Below, piece after piece: positions 1-7,412 of a stretch of 64,000 nt of DNA. The notes under the pieces were generated by a model. That model saw nothing but the letters and a program-made list of their open reading frames with translations. It was not told the DNA's origin and did not search any database. The DNA comes from a virus. A program made the translations under genes and the position numbers. Positions within the stretch are counted from its first letter, which is position 1, and the number at the start of each line of letters is the position of its first letter. Location of the stretch: positions 1-64,000 of IMG/VR virus record IMGVR_UViG_3300042197_002762; one strand, given 5' to 3'.

Positions 1-8
1 AACAACAA

Positions 9-392
9 ATGCTTATAAACTCTATTGCTTTAGAGTTTGGAGACTTTGAACCTTTCAACTTTGCAAAAGCAATAGAAGCTACTAAGAAGCATACTTGGAA
101 GGGGGAGAGAATACTTTACTCACAAGCTAAACTTAGAAACTTCCTTATCAATGAAGTCATTATTAGAGTAGAAAAGAGTTACTTTACTCTCAATTGTTCG
201 GTAGGTGCTATGGCCTTTATAGAGAGAATGTCTGATTATGCCTGGATAGAACATGGAGTAGGTACTCTCTTGTTAGCAAGCTGTGAAATAGTTGTAAGGA
301 TTGACTTTGATCTAGCAGGTACTACAATCATGTATCCAGTAATTGATCCAAAGTCAGAACAGATCTTAACTAGAGTTCTAATTGCAGAATAA
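9..392 (+). CDS. Unknown protein, start possibly upstream of window
   Basis: A 127-residue reading frame that begins at the window edge. The ATG at 9 is the first visible, but no stop lies between it and base 1, so the true start may be outside the window. I recognise no family. The protein is mixed alpha/beta in appearance with no membrane segment. It lies 10 nt before the next gene and probably shares its transcript. Function unknown. Confidence 0.6.
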   Translation: MLINSIALEFGDFEPFNFAKAIEATKKHTWKGERILYSQAKLRNFLINEVIIRVEKSYFTLNCSVGAMAFIERMSDYAWIEHGVGTLLLASCEIVVRIDFDLAGTTIMYPVIDPKSEQILTRVLIAE

Positions 393-402
393 AATTTAAG
401 CA

Positions 403-645
403 ATGAAAATTACTAAACAACTTCTTAACACTCCATTCAACTCTCAAATACCTATAGATGTTAGAGTAACAAATGGTTATACAAATGTTGTCCTAGCTCT
501 TTGGAAAGATTCTAACTATTGTGAATCAAATACATATCTTCCCAAGTGGCAAGTAGTTAATGCAGAATATTACAATGCTAACAGAGACAAATATGAAGGA
601 TGGATTGATTTAGAAGATCAATTGCCTCCAAAAGAATTTGCTTGA
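403..645 (+). CDS. Unknown small protein, copy of a domain found again at 3.2-3.4 kb
   Basis: An 80-residue protein of unknown function. From about residue 14 to the end it is nearly identical to the C-terminal half of the 158-residue product of 2950-3426, in both protein and DNA. It is rich in Tyr and Trp and ends in an acidic, proline-containing tail. The stop codon overlaps the -35 box of the following promoter. Duplication within 3 kb suggests a mobile or shuffled domain; no catalytic motif is visible. Confidence 0.65.
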   Translation: MKITKQLLNTPFNSQIPIDVRVTNGYTNVVLALWKDSNYCESNTYLPKWQVVNAEYYNANRDKYEGWIDLEDQLPPKEFA

Positions 646-670
646 TTTGTTCTTAAAGTTCCGATATACT
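642..670 (+). promoter_or_regulatory. Sigma-70-like promoter for gene at 681
   Basis: TTGATT (642-647), 17 bp, TATACT (665-670). The -35 box overlaps the stop codon of the preceding gene. The block GTTCCGATATACT recurs at 872-884 and 2930-2942. The ATG lies 10 nt after the -10 box. Confidence 0.75.
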
Positions 671-680
671 CATAGTTGAA

Positions 681-869
681 ATGAAAACTTCAGAACTCAT
701 TAAACAGCTACAAAAAGCCATGGCAGAACATGGAGATATTGATGTTTGCTTTCGAGATACAACAAAAGGTGCCCGAAATGTTGGTAATGTTTCTACTGCA
801 TATCCTTGGAAAGCTGGACAAATGTTAGTGGATGAGGCTGATTCTGTTTTAATGCTTGATATCGAATAA
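681..869 (+). CDS. Small phage protein, unknown function
   Basis: A 62-residue protein opening with an amphipathic helix (KTSELIKQLQKAMAEHGD) followed by beta-type sequence. This layout, a helix ending in a Gly/Asp/Pro turn then D/E-V-x-V, is common in short phage proteins of unknown role, and the 56-residue product of 13635-13805 is built the same way. The start lies 10 nt after a strong -10 box. Function unknown. Confidence 0.7.
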   Translation: MKTSELIKQLQKAMAEHGDIDVCFRDTTKGARNVGNVSTAYPWKAGQMLVDEADSVLMLDIE

Positions 870-884
870 AAGTTCCGATATACT
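856..884 (+). promoter_or_regulatory. Sigma-70-like promoter
   Basis: TTGATA (856-861), 17 bp, TATACT (879-884), with the conserved GTTCCGA block before the -10. The -35 overlaps the end of the 681-869 gene. The first ATG downstream (892) opens a seven-codon frame coupled to the gene at 912. Confidence 0.75.
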
Positions 885-891
885 TTGAACA

Positions 892-915
892 ATGAGTGAA
901 CAAACAATATTATGA
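892..915 (+). CDS. Seven-codon leader peptide coupled to next gene
   Basis: ATG at 892, 7 nt after the -10 box, opens a seven-codon frame (MSEQTIL) whose TGA overlaps the ATG of the 912 gene as ATGA. The arrangement fits a leader peptide translated from a near-leaderless message that hands ribosomes to the next gene. It is too short to judge by composition and could be chance. Confidence 0.35.
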   Translation: MSEQTIL

Positions 916-1103
916 AACCTACCCAAGAAAACCTAGCTATTCTAAAAAAACTAGGCTTTACCTGTGATGAAATCAAAACTAAAAACCCCCTAGATAGAGA
1001 ATGGTATTCTCTAGACAATGGCTGGGGCTTTCGTTTAGATGCCGTTCCAAGCTTTAAACAGCTATTTAAAAATGCCCTAAAGTGGAACAAAGAAGACTTC
1101 TAA
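912..1103 (+). CDS. Unknown small protein
   Basis: A 63-residue basic protein with several Trp/Tyr residues and one Cys. No family recognised. The ATG overlaps the stop of a seven-codon leader frame. A further TATACT-type -10 box lies just downstream near 1114, without a convincing -35. Function unknown. Confidence 0.65.
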   Translation: MKPTQENLAILKKLGFTCDEIKTKNPLDREWYSLDNGWGFRLDAVPSFKQLFKNALKWNKEDF

Positions 1104-1196
1104 AGGCAAAATAGGGATATACTAGTAGAAAGACCCAAAACAAGGCTAAACCTCTCGTGGGCTTTACCGAATATAACCCCCCCTCAAAAAAATCTC

Positions 1197-1225
1197 TTGA
1201 CCTTCCTAACAAAAACATCTAACAT
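1197..1225 (+). promoter_or_regulatory. Promoter, first copy of a duplicated 50-bp block
   Basis: TTGACC (1197-1202), 17 bp, TAACAT (1220-1225), ATG 9 nt later. The surrounding block from about 1187 through the start codon is repeated almost base for base at 1409-1460. Confidence 0.75.
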
Positions 1226-1234
1226 ATAAAAACT

Positions 1235-1420
1235 ATGAAAAATAAAACTATTAAACTCACAGAGAGAAATTTCGACATTATCTCCGATGCTCTCGAAGAA
1301 TATGTTGTAGGCGACAAATATTCGGGAATCTTTTCTGAAGATGAAGTCGAAGAAACTTTTTACAAAGTTCAAGATCTTTGGGAAAAAGCTATTCAAGAAA
1401 GAGACGAAAAAATCTCTTGA
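1235..1420 (+). CDS. Unknown small acidic protein
   Basis: A 61-residue acidic, helical protein with no recognised family. Its stop codon TGA is part of the -35 box of the next promoter, so this gene and its successor are separate but interlocked units. The promoter and first codons are a near copy of those of the next gene, suggesting that a promoter cassette was duplicated in front of different coding sequences. Confidence 0.65.
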   Translation: MKNKTIKLTERNFDIISDALEEYVVGDKYSGIFSEDEVEETFYKVQDLWEKAIQERDEKIS

Positions 1421-1445
1421 CCTTCCTAACAAAAACATCTAACAT
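1417..1445 (+). promoter_or_regulatory. Promoter, second copy of the duplicated block
   Basis: TTGACC (1417-1422), 17 bp, TAACAT (1440-1445), ATG at 1455. Near-identical to 1197-1225 including flanks. The -35 overlaps the stop codon of the upstream gene. Confidence 0.75.
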
Positions 1446-1454
1446 ATAAAAACT

Positions 1455-1658
1455 ATGAAAAAGAAAAACCAAGTAGTCCTCGTTACTAAAATCGGTATGG
1501 ATCAAATCGATCTCAAAAATGTCAACATCTTTGAGCTTTTCGATGAACTCATGGAGTCTTATTGCGAGGCTGTTCCGCAAAGCAAATACGAAAAGACCCT
1601 CAAGAAAATTGGCGAATGGGTTGACGAAGCCAGAGAGGGTTATGGTATCAAAAAATAA
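1455..1658 (+). CDS. Unknown small protein
   Basis: A 67-residue protein, hydrophobic beta-type at the start and helical and charged toward the end. No family recognised. It is expressed from the second copy of the duplicated promoter and followed by 24 nt before the next gene. Confidence 0.65.
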   Translation: MKKKNQVVLVTKIGMDQIDLKNVNIFELFDELMESYCEAVPQSKYEKTLKKIGEWVDEAREGYGIKK

Positions 1659-1682
1659 CAAAATTAAAACAAAATTAGCATT

Positions 1683-2117
1683 ATGAAGACAGAAAACTAT
1701 TGCAGATGCAGCAAATGCATCGAACAGAAAGAGGAGACCACTCCTGCGAAATCTGAAAACTACTGGCGTGAGCAATACCTGTTCATATACGAAAAGTATC
1801 ACAGGCAGATTGGTGAAAACTCCAAGCAAGCAGATCGAATCGTCCAACTGGAAGCGGCGTTGGACGCCATGGTCGAGGGTGTTGCTCGCAAAACCGACTC
1901 CCAGCAGGCAGAGCGCATCCGCGAGTTGGAAGAGCAACTAAAAGCCGAGCAGGGCGCGAGCCGCGAACTCTACGCCATGTTAGGTCACATCGTGGATTGG
2001 AGTCCCGAACTGCCGTTTTACATGAAGGACCAAAACAAAACGCTGTTCCGAAACGCATTAGCTGCCGCCAGAGAGTTGTTGAGCAAGTGCAGTGGCAAAT
2101 GGGAGGAGGCAGAATGA
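1683..2117 (+). CDS. Coiled-coil protein with N-terminal Cys pair
   Basis: A 144-residue protein. Near the N-terminus is a C-x2-C pair (CRCSKC), then a long charged coiled-coil region (about residues 35-100), and a C-terminal segment around VDWSPELPF that resembles the C-terminal part of the next gene product (VDWNPKVEYW). The two may share a domain by duplication. Its stop overlaps the next ATG as ATGA. Codon use is more GC-rich than the genes on either side. Function unknown. Confidence 0.7.
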   Translation: MKTENYCRCSKCIEQKEETTPAKSENYWREQYLFIYEKYHRQIGENSKQADRIVQLEAALDAMVEGVARKTDSQQAERIRELEEQLKAEQGASRELYAMLGHIVDWSPELPFYMKDQNKTLFRNALAAARELLSKCSGKWEEAE

Positions 2118-2407
2118 GCGACTACAATCATAAATGCCTTGTTCACGAATGCAAAAACCGCATGTGGGGAGGCGAGTTTGTCGGATCATTGTGCAAACCA
2201 TGTTATCTCATGATCGCAACTGGTAATGATTTACCGTCCACGAATTTTATTTCAAAGCTTTTCCGTGAACGCAACCAACTTCGTGAAGCTCTTGAATGTC
2301 TTGTTGACTGGAATCCAAAAGTCGAATACTGGGAACGGGACGAGACTGGATGGAGGTTTGAGGCGGATATGGCGAAGGCGCGGAAAGTGCTGGAGGAGAC
2401 GGAATGA
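2114..2407 (+). CDS. Putative zinc-ribbon protein
   Basis: A 97-residue protein. The ATG at 2114 is preferred over in-frame codons upstream because it overlaps the previous stop (ATGA) and follows GGGAGGAGG, a strong Shine-Dalgarno sequence. Near the N-terminus Cys and His residues are spaced as C-x3-H-x-C then C-x2-C, which could hold one zinc. The C-terminal half resembles the end of the upstream product. Likely a small nucleic-acid or protein-binding factor; function unknown. Confidence 0.65.
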   Translation: MSDYNHKCLVHECKNRMWGGEFVGSLCKPCYLMIATGNDLPSTNFISKLFRERNQLREALECLVDWNPKVEYWERDETGWRFEADMAKARKVLEETE

Positions 2408-2496
2408 GTGAACTACTAATACTATTCTCGCAAGGAGTATTTTATGGCGTTATTGGTGCAATCAGTTATTTGGTTGTTAATAGGATTTTAAAATGA
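2404..2496 (+). CDS. Tiny membrane peptide, 30 residues
   Basis: A 30-codon frame overlapping the genes on both sides by ATGA junctions. The product is almost entirely one hydrophobic segment (LLILFSQGVFYGVIGAISYL) with a basic C-terminus (NRILK), as expected for a single-pass membrane peptide. The precise overlaps at both ends support real translation. It is one of several similar peptides in this window. Confidence 0.55.
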   Translation: MSELLILFSQGVFYGVIGAISYLVVNRILK

Positions 2497-2705
2497 ATAA
2501 AGAAAAGAAAAAAACTAAAATCACTAATTATGATTTACATGATCATAAAAATTACGGATATCTTGAATTTAATGAACCTCCTAAAACTGGCTGGGACTTA
2601 TATATTACTCCAGACTTTACTTTGAACAATGCCAAGCCTGTTAATTGGTTTAATAGAAAGATGCAAGAATTAATTTTAGGATTCAAATGGAAAAGACAAA
2701 AATGA
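2493..2705 (+). CDS. Unknown small basic protein
   Basis: A 70-residue protein starting with a Lys-rich run and ending in a basic, Trp-containing helix. It overlaps its neighbours by ATGA at both ends, so it is translated as part of a coupled chain from 1683 to 2917. No family recognised. Confidence 0.6.
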   Translation: MNKEKKKTKITNYDLHDHKNYGYLEFNEPPKTGWDLYITPDFTLNNAKPVNWFNRKMQELILGFKWKRQK

Positions 2706-2917
2706 AAAGTAATGCATGTATTAGTATCAATAAAAGAACCACTCTTATGTTCTTTTGCTTTAAAGGTCATTATCTAATAATCTATCCCTTTACTCAATTT
2801 CATTTTAATAAAGGTGCAAAGTATTTTAGTTTCTTTATAGGTAAAAGACTCATTGAGATTCATATTGGTCTGTTTGGTATTTGTTTTGGCAAAGAAATAA
2901 CTGAAAGAAAAGCTTGA
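2702..2917 (+). CDS. Unknown aromatic-rich small protein
   Basis: A 71-residue protein very rich in Phe, Ile and Tyr. The ATG at 2702 overlaps the previous stop as ATGA; an earlier ATG at 2687 lies inside the upstream gene and is less likely. The hydrophobic stretches are broken by charges, so it may be a beta-rich or membrane-associated protein. The stop lies at the -35 box of the next promoter. Confidence 0.55.
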   Translation: MKSNACISINKRTTLMFFCFKGHYLIIYPFTQFHFNKGAKYFSFFIGKRLIEIHIGLFGICFGKEITERKA

Positions 2918-2942
2918 GTTGTCCTAAAGGTTCCGATATACT
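2914..2942 (+). promoter_or_regulatory. Sigma-70-like promoter for gene at 2950
   Basis: TTGAGT (2914-2919), 17 bp, TATACT (2937-2942), with the GTTCCGA block seen at 642 and 856. ATG 7 nt downstream, so the transcript should be nearly leaderless. Confidence 0.75.
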
Positions 2943-2949
2943 TGGAACA

Positions 2950-3426
2950 ATGAAAGAAGACTTTAACAAAACTCCGAGAACTGATGCTCTCTTGGACAAT
3001 CAAGAGTTCGACAATGTTGACTATGATACTAGTTGTCAGCAATTGACTGAGCTTTGCAGAGAGCTGGAAAGAGAGCTCAATGAAGCCATGTTAAATGTGA
3101 GGGAGTGTGAGCTAGAGATCAAAGACTTGACTATTAGGGCCATGGAGGCTGAGAAAAGCTTGGCAGGTAAAATAATCTTAGATAGACCATTTGCTCCAAT
3201 GCCTACTGAGAAGAGCTTGAATTCTCAACATCCTATAGATGTAAGAGTAATAAATGGTTATACAAATGTTGTCTTAGCTCTGTGGAAAGATTCTAACTAT
3301 TGTGAATCAAATACATACCTTCCCAAGTGGCAAGTAGTTAATGCAGAATATTACAATGCTAACAGAGACAAATACGAAGGATGGATTGATTTGGAAGATC
3401 AATTGCCTCCGAAAGAATTACAATGA
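2950..3426 (+). CDS. Coiled-coil protein fused to the duplicated C-terminal domain
   Basis: A 158-residue protein. Residues from about 25 to 75 form an acidic coiled coil; the last 70 or so are almost identical to the product of 403-645. The start at 2950 was chosen because an upstream in-frame TTG lies inside the promoter -35 box. This looks like a two-domain protein whose second domain also exists as a stand-alone gene. It overlaps the next gene by ATGA. Function unknown. Confidence 0.7.
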   Translation: MKEDFNKTPRTDALLDNQEFDNVDYDTSCQQLTELCRELERELNEAMLNVRECELEIKDLTIRAMEAEKSLAGKIILDRPFAPMPTEKSLNSQHPIDVRVINGYTNVVLALWKDSNYCESNTYLPKWQVVNAEYYNANRDKYEGWIDLEDQLPPKELQ

Positions 3427-3626
3427 AATACAGAATTAAAGCATATCATTACAAAAATTATTCCAGATATATTCCTCAGTGGAGGTTTCTCTGGTTTTGG
3501 AACAATTTTGATGACAGAATATTTGGCTGTATTGATTTTTCTTCTAAAATAAAAGCACAAAAATTTCTTGATGATTATATTGATAAAGCTAACCCTAAAA
3601 TAGAAAATATACCATATGAAGTATAA
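3423..3626 (+). CDS. Unknown small aromatic protein
   Basis: A 67-residue protein with many Tyr, Trp and Phe residues and a net positive N-terminal half. No family recognised. It overlaps the upstream stop by ATGA and overlaps the next gene by 11 nt, placing it in a coupled chain running to 4232. Confidence 0.6.
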   Translation: MKYRIKAYHYKNYSRYIPQWRFLWFWNNFDDRIFGCIDFSSKIKAQKFLDDYIDKANPKIENIPYEV

Positions 3627-3876
3627 ATTCGTAGAAACACAAGGTTGTACAGCATTTGGCTTTACCATTAATGATAAAGACCTAAATGACATTCCAAAAG
3701 CCGAACAAAAAGAAATCGTCGATTATCTTTGCGAAAAGATGAAAGAAGGTCTTGATGATAGCACAGTCTTGTTTTCAGATATTGTTCGCGCTTTTCAAAC
3801 TTCGGATCATGGAAGCGATAACGAGCCTTGCGATCAGTGCGGCGATACAGTCTATTGGGATATTTGGGAACTATGA
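3616..3876 (+). CDS. Unknown small protein with C-terminal CxxC
   Basis: An 86-residue protein. The C-terminal part has C-D-Q-C-G-D, a possible half zinc knuckle, after an acidic helical middle. No family recognised. It overlaps the 3423 gene by 11 nt and the following gene by ATGA. Confidence 0.6.
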   Translation: MKYKFVETQGCTAFGFTINDKDLNDIPKAEQKEIVDYLCEKMKEGLDDSTVLFSDIVRAFQTSDHGSDNEPCDQCGDTVYWDIWEL

Positions 3877-4232
3877 AAGAAGAAATACCAGAAAGTTTTT
3901 GGGAGGCACTTGTTGAAGTGAAAGATAAAGATATTGAAAATGCTAGAGAATTATTTCTAACTGCGATGGAACTTGCCAAAAAGTATAAAGATGAGCGCGA
4001 TGAATTAAAGCTCGCAATTAACGGCATTTGTGCAAAGCTAGGCACAATTCCAGAAAATGTAGTTGATCTCACAGTGCAAATTTTAAAAGTTCTACGCGAG
4101 CGCGACGAATACAAAATCGGACATGATCGTTACGAAAAATTGCGCCGATTAAATCTGCAACAAATTAAAGAATTGTATTTAAAAAACTTGCGAACTGGTG
4201 AACATTTTGATATACTAGTGGATAAGCTATGA
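3873..4232 (+). CDS. Unknown helical protein
   Basis: A 119-residue, strongly charged and helical protein, probably coiled coil over most of its length. The ATG at 3873 overlaps the preceding stop; an in-frame upstream codon lies inside the neighbouring gene. The end of the gene contains a promoter (4188-4216) for the island downstream. Function unknown. Confidence 0.6.
   Translation: MKEEIPESFWEALVEVKDKDIENARELFLTAMELAKKYKDERDELKLAINGICAKLGTIPENVVDLTVQILKVLRERDEYKIGHDRYEKLRRLNLQQIKELYLKNLRTGEHFDILVDKL
4188..4216 (+). promoter_or_regulatory. Sigma-70-like promoter inside the end of the preceding gene
   Basis: TTGCGA (4188-4193), 17 bp, TATACT (4211-4216). A second possible promoter, TTGCTT at 4236 with TATTAT 18 bp later, sits just before the 4275 start. 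Either could drive the glycosyltransferase gene. Confidence 0.6.
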
Positions 4233-4274
4233 AACTTGCTTAGATTTTATGTAAATATATATTATAATATAAAT

Positions 4275-5777
4275 ATGAAAGAAGTTGTTGATTCTGCGTG
4301 TGTTGAATTTGCTTATGAATTATTATCAGCCTTACCATATGCTTATAGTTTACATTTAAAAGACCGTTTAGAAAAAACAATATCCGCTTACGATACTTCC
4401 TGTTTATATTTTTTTAGTCCAAATCACACAGAAACAGAATGTGAAAGATCATGGGACAATATGACAAAAGCATGGCAATTAAATATACCAAATATTAATA
4501 TCCATAAAAAAGAATTAGACTGGGAGAACTTCGTCCCACCCCCGTTAAAACAACATTATAAAAAAGATTCAATTAAATTTCAAAAAGAAACATTGGTAAT
4601 TTTTAACAGATATAATTACGAATGGCAAGAACCACCAATTAATTTTTTAGATTTAAAAACTCTTTCTACTTTATTTGATTTATTACAAGACGAATATCAA
4701 ATTGTATACATAAATATTAAGGGACATTCGAAATATTATGATAAGAATACTCCAGCTTTGGATTTAGGAGATGAAGAATTATTAAAAAAATACCCTAAAG
4801 TATTAAGTATTAATAATATACTTTCAGAGTATCCCAATTTAACCTATAACGAAGTTCAATGCAAAATTTTTGCTAATTGCGAGAAATATATATCATCAAA
4901 TGGGGGCCAATTAGTCTTATCTGCATATTTTGGTGGAGAAAATATAATTTTTTCAAAAAAAAGCCAAGAACATAAACCCGAAGTAAATTCTTGGCATCGT
5001 TGGTATCATAAATTAGGCGGTGGAATATTTAAACATGTTAAAACTGAACAGGAGTTAATTAAATTAGTTAAAGAAAAATGGGTTGATAAAAAACCATTAA
5101 TAAATATATTAATAAGAACATCAGGTCGCCCCATTTTTTTTAAAAATTGTATAAATTCTATTTATGAACAAACTTATAGTAATTGGAATATAATTGTTAG
5201 CGTAGATGATGAAGATAGCAAAAAATATGTTCAACCAGAAAAATGCTTAATGATTAAATGTGATTATTCCAGATTAAATAATATAGTCAAACAACAGTGG
5301 TCGAGAATCAGTGGTAATAATACAGAAGATTTTGGATATTTTCACAAAGATTTTGGAAAGTTTTTTGTTTATAATTTATATTTAAATGATTTACAAAAAC
5401 AAGTACAAAAAGGTTATTGTTTAATATTAGATGATGATGTTAAATTATTCTCGCCATTTTCATTAAAAAAGATAGTTGATCAAATAACTAGCGATGACCA
5501 GTTATTAATATGGAAAATAAAATTATTTCATAAAATAGTACCATCAAATGAAAATTTTTATAAGCCACCAGTTGTAGGAGATATAGATTCAGCATGTTTT
5601 TGCTTCCATAATAAATACTGTTTAACTTGGAAACCTTTTAAAAGGGGGGATTTTAGAATTTGTAATCAACTTTACAAAAATATTCCAGAAAAAATATTTA
5701 TAGATGATGTTCTTGTCAGATCACAAAGAAATGATGAGGGGGGAATGGGGAGAAGAGATGATTTACCAACAAAATAA
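4275..5777 (+). CDS. Glycosyltransferase, GT-A (family 2-like) C-terminal domain
   Basis: A 500-residue protein. The C-terminal half (from about residue 275) reads as a GT-A glycosyltransferase: INILIRTSGRP, then SIYEQTYSNWNIIVSVDDE, and a metal-binding D-D-D motif in CLILDDDVKLFSP. The N-terminal half is of a different, unrecognised type and may be a second transferase or sugar-binding domain. The ATG at 4275 is preferred over an upstream TTG (4236) that overlaps promoter-like sequence. Expected to add a sugar to a host surface glycan, a phage protein or modified DNA; the acceptor cannot be told. Very AT-rich compared with upstream genes, consistent with recent transfer. Confidence 0.7.
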   Translation: MKEVVDSACVEFAYELLSALPYAYSLHLKDRLEKTISAYDTSCLYFFSPNHTETECERSWDNMTKAWQLNIPNINIHKKELDWENFVPPPLKQHYKKDSIKFQKETLVIFNRYNYEWQEPPINFLDLKTLSTLFDLLQDEYQIVYINIKGHSKYYDKNTPALDLGDEELLKKYPKVLSINNILSEYPNLTYNEVQCKIFANCEKYISSNGGQLVLSAYFGGENIIFSKKSQEHKPEVNSWHRWYHKLGGGIFKHVKTEQELIKLVKEKWVDKKPLINILIRTSGRPIFFKNCINSIYEQTYSNWNIIVSVDDEDSKKYVQPEKCLMIKCDYSRLNNIVKQQWSRISGNNTEDFGYFHKDFGKFFVYNLYLNDLQKQVQKGYCLILDDDVKLFSPFSLKKIVDQITSDDQLLIWKIKLFHKIVPSNENFYKPPVVGDIDSACFCFHNKYCLTWKPFKRGDFRICNQLYKNIPEKIFIDDVLVRSQRNDEGGMGRRDDLPTK

Positions 5778-5821
5778 TTTAAAAATTATTTCTGTTCATT
5801 ATAAAATGGAGCCCGAGCATC

Positions 5822-6532
5822 TTATTTTGACGGCTTGCACTCATTAATTTGTAAATACCTCTTTATTGAACTGATATCAACTGATGTATTAAATATTTTT
5901 GCTAATATTATTCCACAATAAAGTCTAAACTTGTTAATCACTTGTCTCTTGCACTTTTTTTCAAATAAAATTTTGCTGTGTAATACAATATTTATTATAT
6001 TAGAATTTTTGGGAATGTTATGTTGTATAAAATTAAAGTATAAAATATTATAATTAATATTAACGTAATTTTCTTTAAGAGATTCTTCTAATTTTAGCAT
6101 ATTTTCAAAGTTTTTATTATTAAAAATTTCGTCTCTGTAACTTGGTCTATAAAAATAATCCTCATTTATATAAACAAAATATATTTTATTTGAAGAATTG
6201 ATAATCTTTTTAAATCTTTCTATGCGGCGCTCATATTCTTTTATTCCAATTTTTGCATTTTGGTTAAAATGTGCAAAATGAATACCATATTTATTATAAA
6301 ACCTTATTATTTGATCCTTAATATCGGGAATAAAATCTTCAAAATCATTTTCTAAAACTTTCTGAATTTGATCTGGAAAGACAGCAGACCAATCAAACGG
6401 TAATGACATTTTTCGTAAATTAACAAATTGACAACTTAATGCAGACGTGCATCTGTGCCCAAAAGGTACTATATAATAATCTTTATCTGTAATTTTAAAA
6501 TTATTAGGGTTATGTATTATATGAGAAAACAT
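5822..6532 (-). CDS. DUF1796-like putative papain-like protein
   Basis: A 236-residue protein. The N-terminal motif FGHRCTSALSCQFVNLRKMSLPFDW matches the DUF1796 pattern, a small-residue/Cys turn followed some 20 residues on by PFDW, described as a putative papain-like fold and often encoded next to glycosyltransferases. The candidate catalytic Cys is in GHRC. It is the last gene of a minus-strand operon, 2 nt after the methyltransferase. Likely involved in glycan or glycoconjugate modification; substrate unknown. Confidence 0.6.
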   Translation of the reverse strand: MFSHIIHNPNNFKITDKDYYIVPFGHRCTSALSCQFVNLRKMSLPFDWSAVFPDQIQKVLENDFEDFIPDIKDQIIRFYNKYGIHFAHFNQNAKIGIKEYERRIERFKKIINSSNKIYFVYINEDYFYRPSYRDEIFNNKNFENMLKLEESLKENYVNINYNILYFNFIQHNIPKNSNIINIVLHSKILFEKKCKRQVINKFRLYCGIILAKIFNTSVDISSIKRYLQINECKPSK

Positions 6533-6534
6533 AT

Positions 6535-7140
6535 TTAAAATGGCATCCCAATATAATAAGAACGACTAGGAGTTATTTCGCCAACTTTTATTAATTTATG
6601 ATTATTAAATAATTTACGAAGGCTTTTCTCGGTATGAACAAACGGATTCTCTTGTTTAAATAAATTTTCTGCATACCAATATGAACATTTAGAACTATAG
6701 GTAGGTATTCTGTAAATACCTTTAAATTCACCAATTTTAACAATTTCATTTTCAATTCCTTCAAAAGAACTCGTGTTTATTAAGTCGTCAAGAACATGAG
6801 TATCTAATATAAATGGAATATCTTTTAATAATTTATTTAATAATAGTTGTTGTTCTAAAGTAAGATGATATAATAATCCTAATACAAATATTGCGTCTTT
6901 ATCTTTATAATTTTGAATTAAAACATTTTCTAGTTTGAATTTACGTTCCTTACCATCTTTTGGTATCCTATCGCGCGCGTCTATATAAGTAACATCAGCA
7001 TCATATAAACTTTGAGCCATATCTCCAGCCCAACCATTTCCGCAAGCAATATCCGCAACACGGCATTTTTGTGATAGACCGAGAAGATGTAAACATTTTT
7101 CAAATGTTAATTTTCGTAATTGTGGGGTATCGTCGGTCAT
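6535..7140 (-). CDS. SAM-dependent methyltransferase (class I)
   Basis: A 201-residue protein with the glycine-rich SAM-binding motif I (VADIACGNGWAGD, near residue 29), an acidic end of strand 2 (TYIDARD), and a downstream motif DAIFVLGLLYHL typical of class I small-molecule methyltransferases. It starts with an ATGA overlap of the preceding small gene and sits in a glycosylation operon, so a sugar or a sugar-linked group is a plausible substrate. Substrate not determined. Confidence 0.75.
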   Translation of the reverse strand: MTDDTPQLRKLTFEKCLHLLGLSQKCRVADIACGNGWAGDMAQSLYDADVTYIDARDRIPKDGKERKFKLENVLIQNYKDKDAIFVLGLLYHLTLEQQLLLNKLLKDIPFILDTHVLDDLINTSSFEGIENEIVKIGEFKGIYRIPTYSSKCSYWYAENLFKQENPFVHTEKSLRKLFNNHKLIKVGEITPSRSYYIGMPF

Positions 7141-7400
7141 ATTTCTTTTGGCAAATCAGGAAGATTATCTGGTAAATCGCTAAGATCGTCATCTAAGTTA
7201 TCTCCGTAAAGATATTCTTCCACATCTTTACTTGTGGCTTCTGGAGCATCTATAGCACGAATAAATTTTTTAATATCTCCGTGTTTGCATTCCCATTCTA
7301 CATCTGCTTTTAATAACCATGCAGCATGATCAAACATTTTATGATCATCCGCTATTACAACATATCCAAAATCTATTACTATTCGTTGATATTTTTTCAT
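7137..7400 (-). CDS. Unknown acidic small protein, paralogue of 15804-16016
   Basis: An 87-residue acidic protein. Residues 3-60 align with the 70-residue product of 15804-16016: both have a VIDFGYVV/TLDLYYVV strand, then DDH-x3-HA, and end in a V/I-DAP motif followed by an acidic tail. Two copies in different operons on opposite strands suggest a phage family with a general role. No known domain recognised. It overlaps the methyltransferase start by ATGA. Confidence 0.6.
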   Translation of the reverse strand: MKKYQRIVIDFGYVVIADDHKMFDHAAWLLKADVEWECKHGDIKKFIRAIDAPEATSKDVEEYLYGDNLDDDLSDLPDNLPDLPKEI

Positions 7401-7412
7401 TTTTTTTAATTT

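Noticed and set aside
4229-4243. Four-codon ATGA-coupled frame (MKLA) before the glycosyltransferase
   Set aside because: Too short to judge and not in a position to couple to the 4275 start.
5778-5821. Terminator between the converging 4275 and 5822 genes
   Set aside because: Only weak partial complementarity and no T run; nothing supportable.
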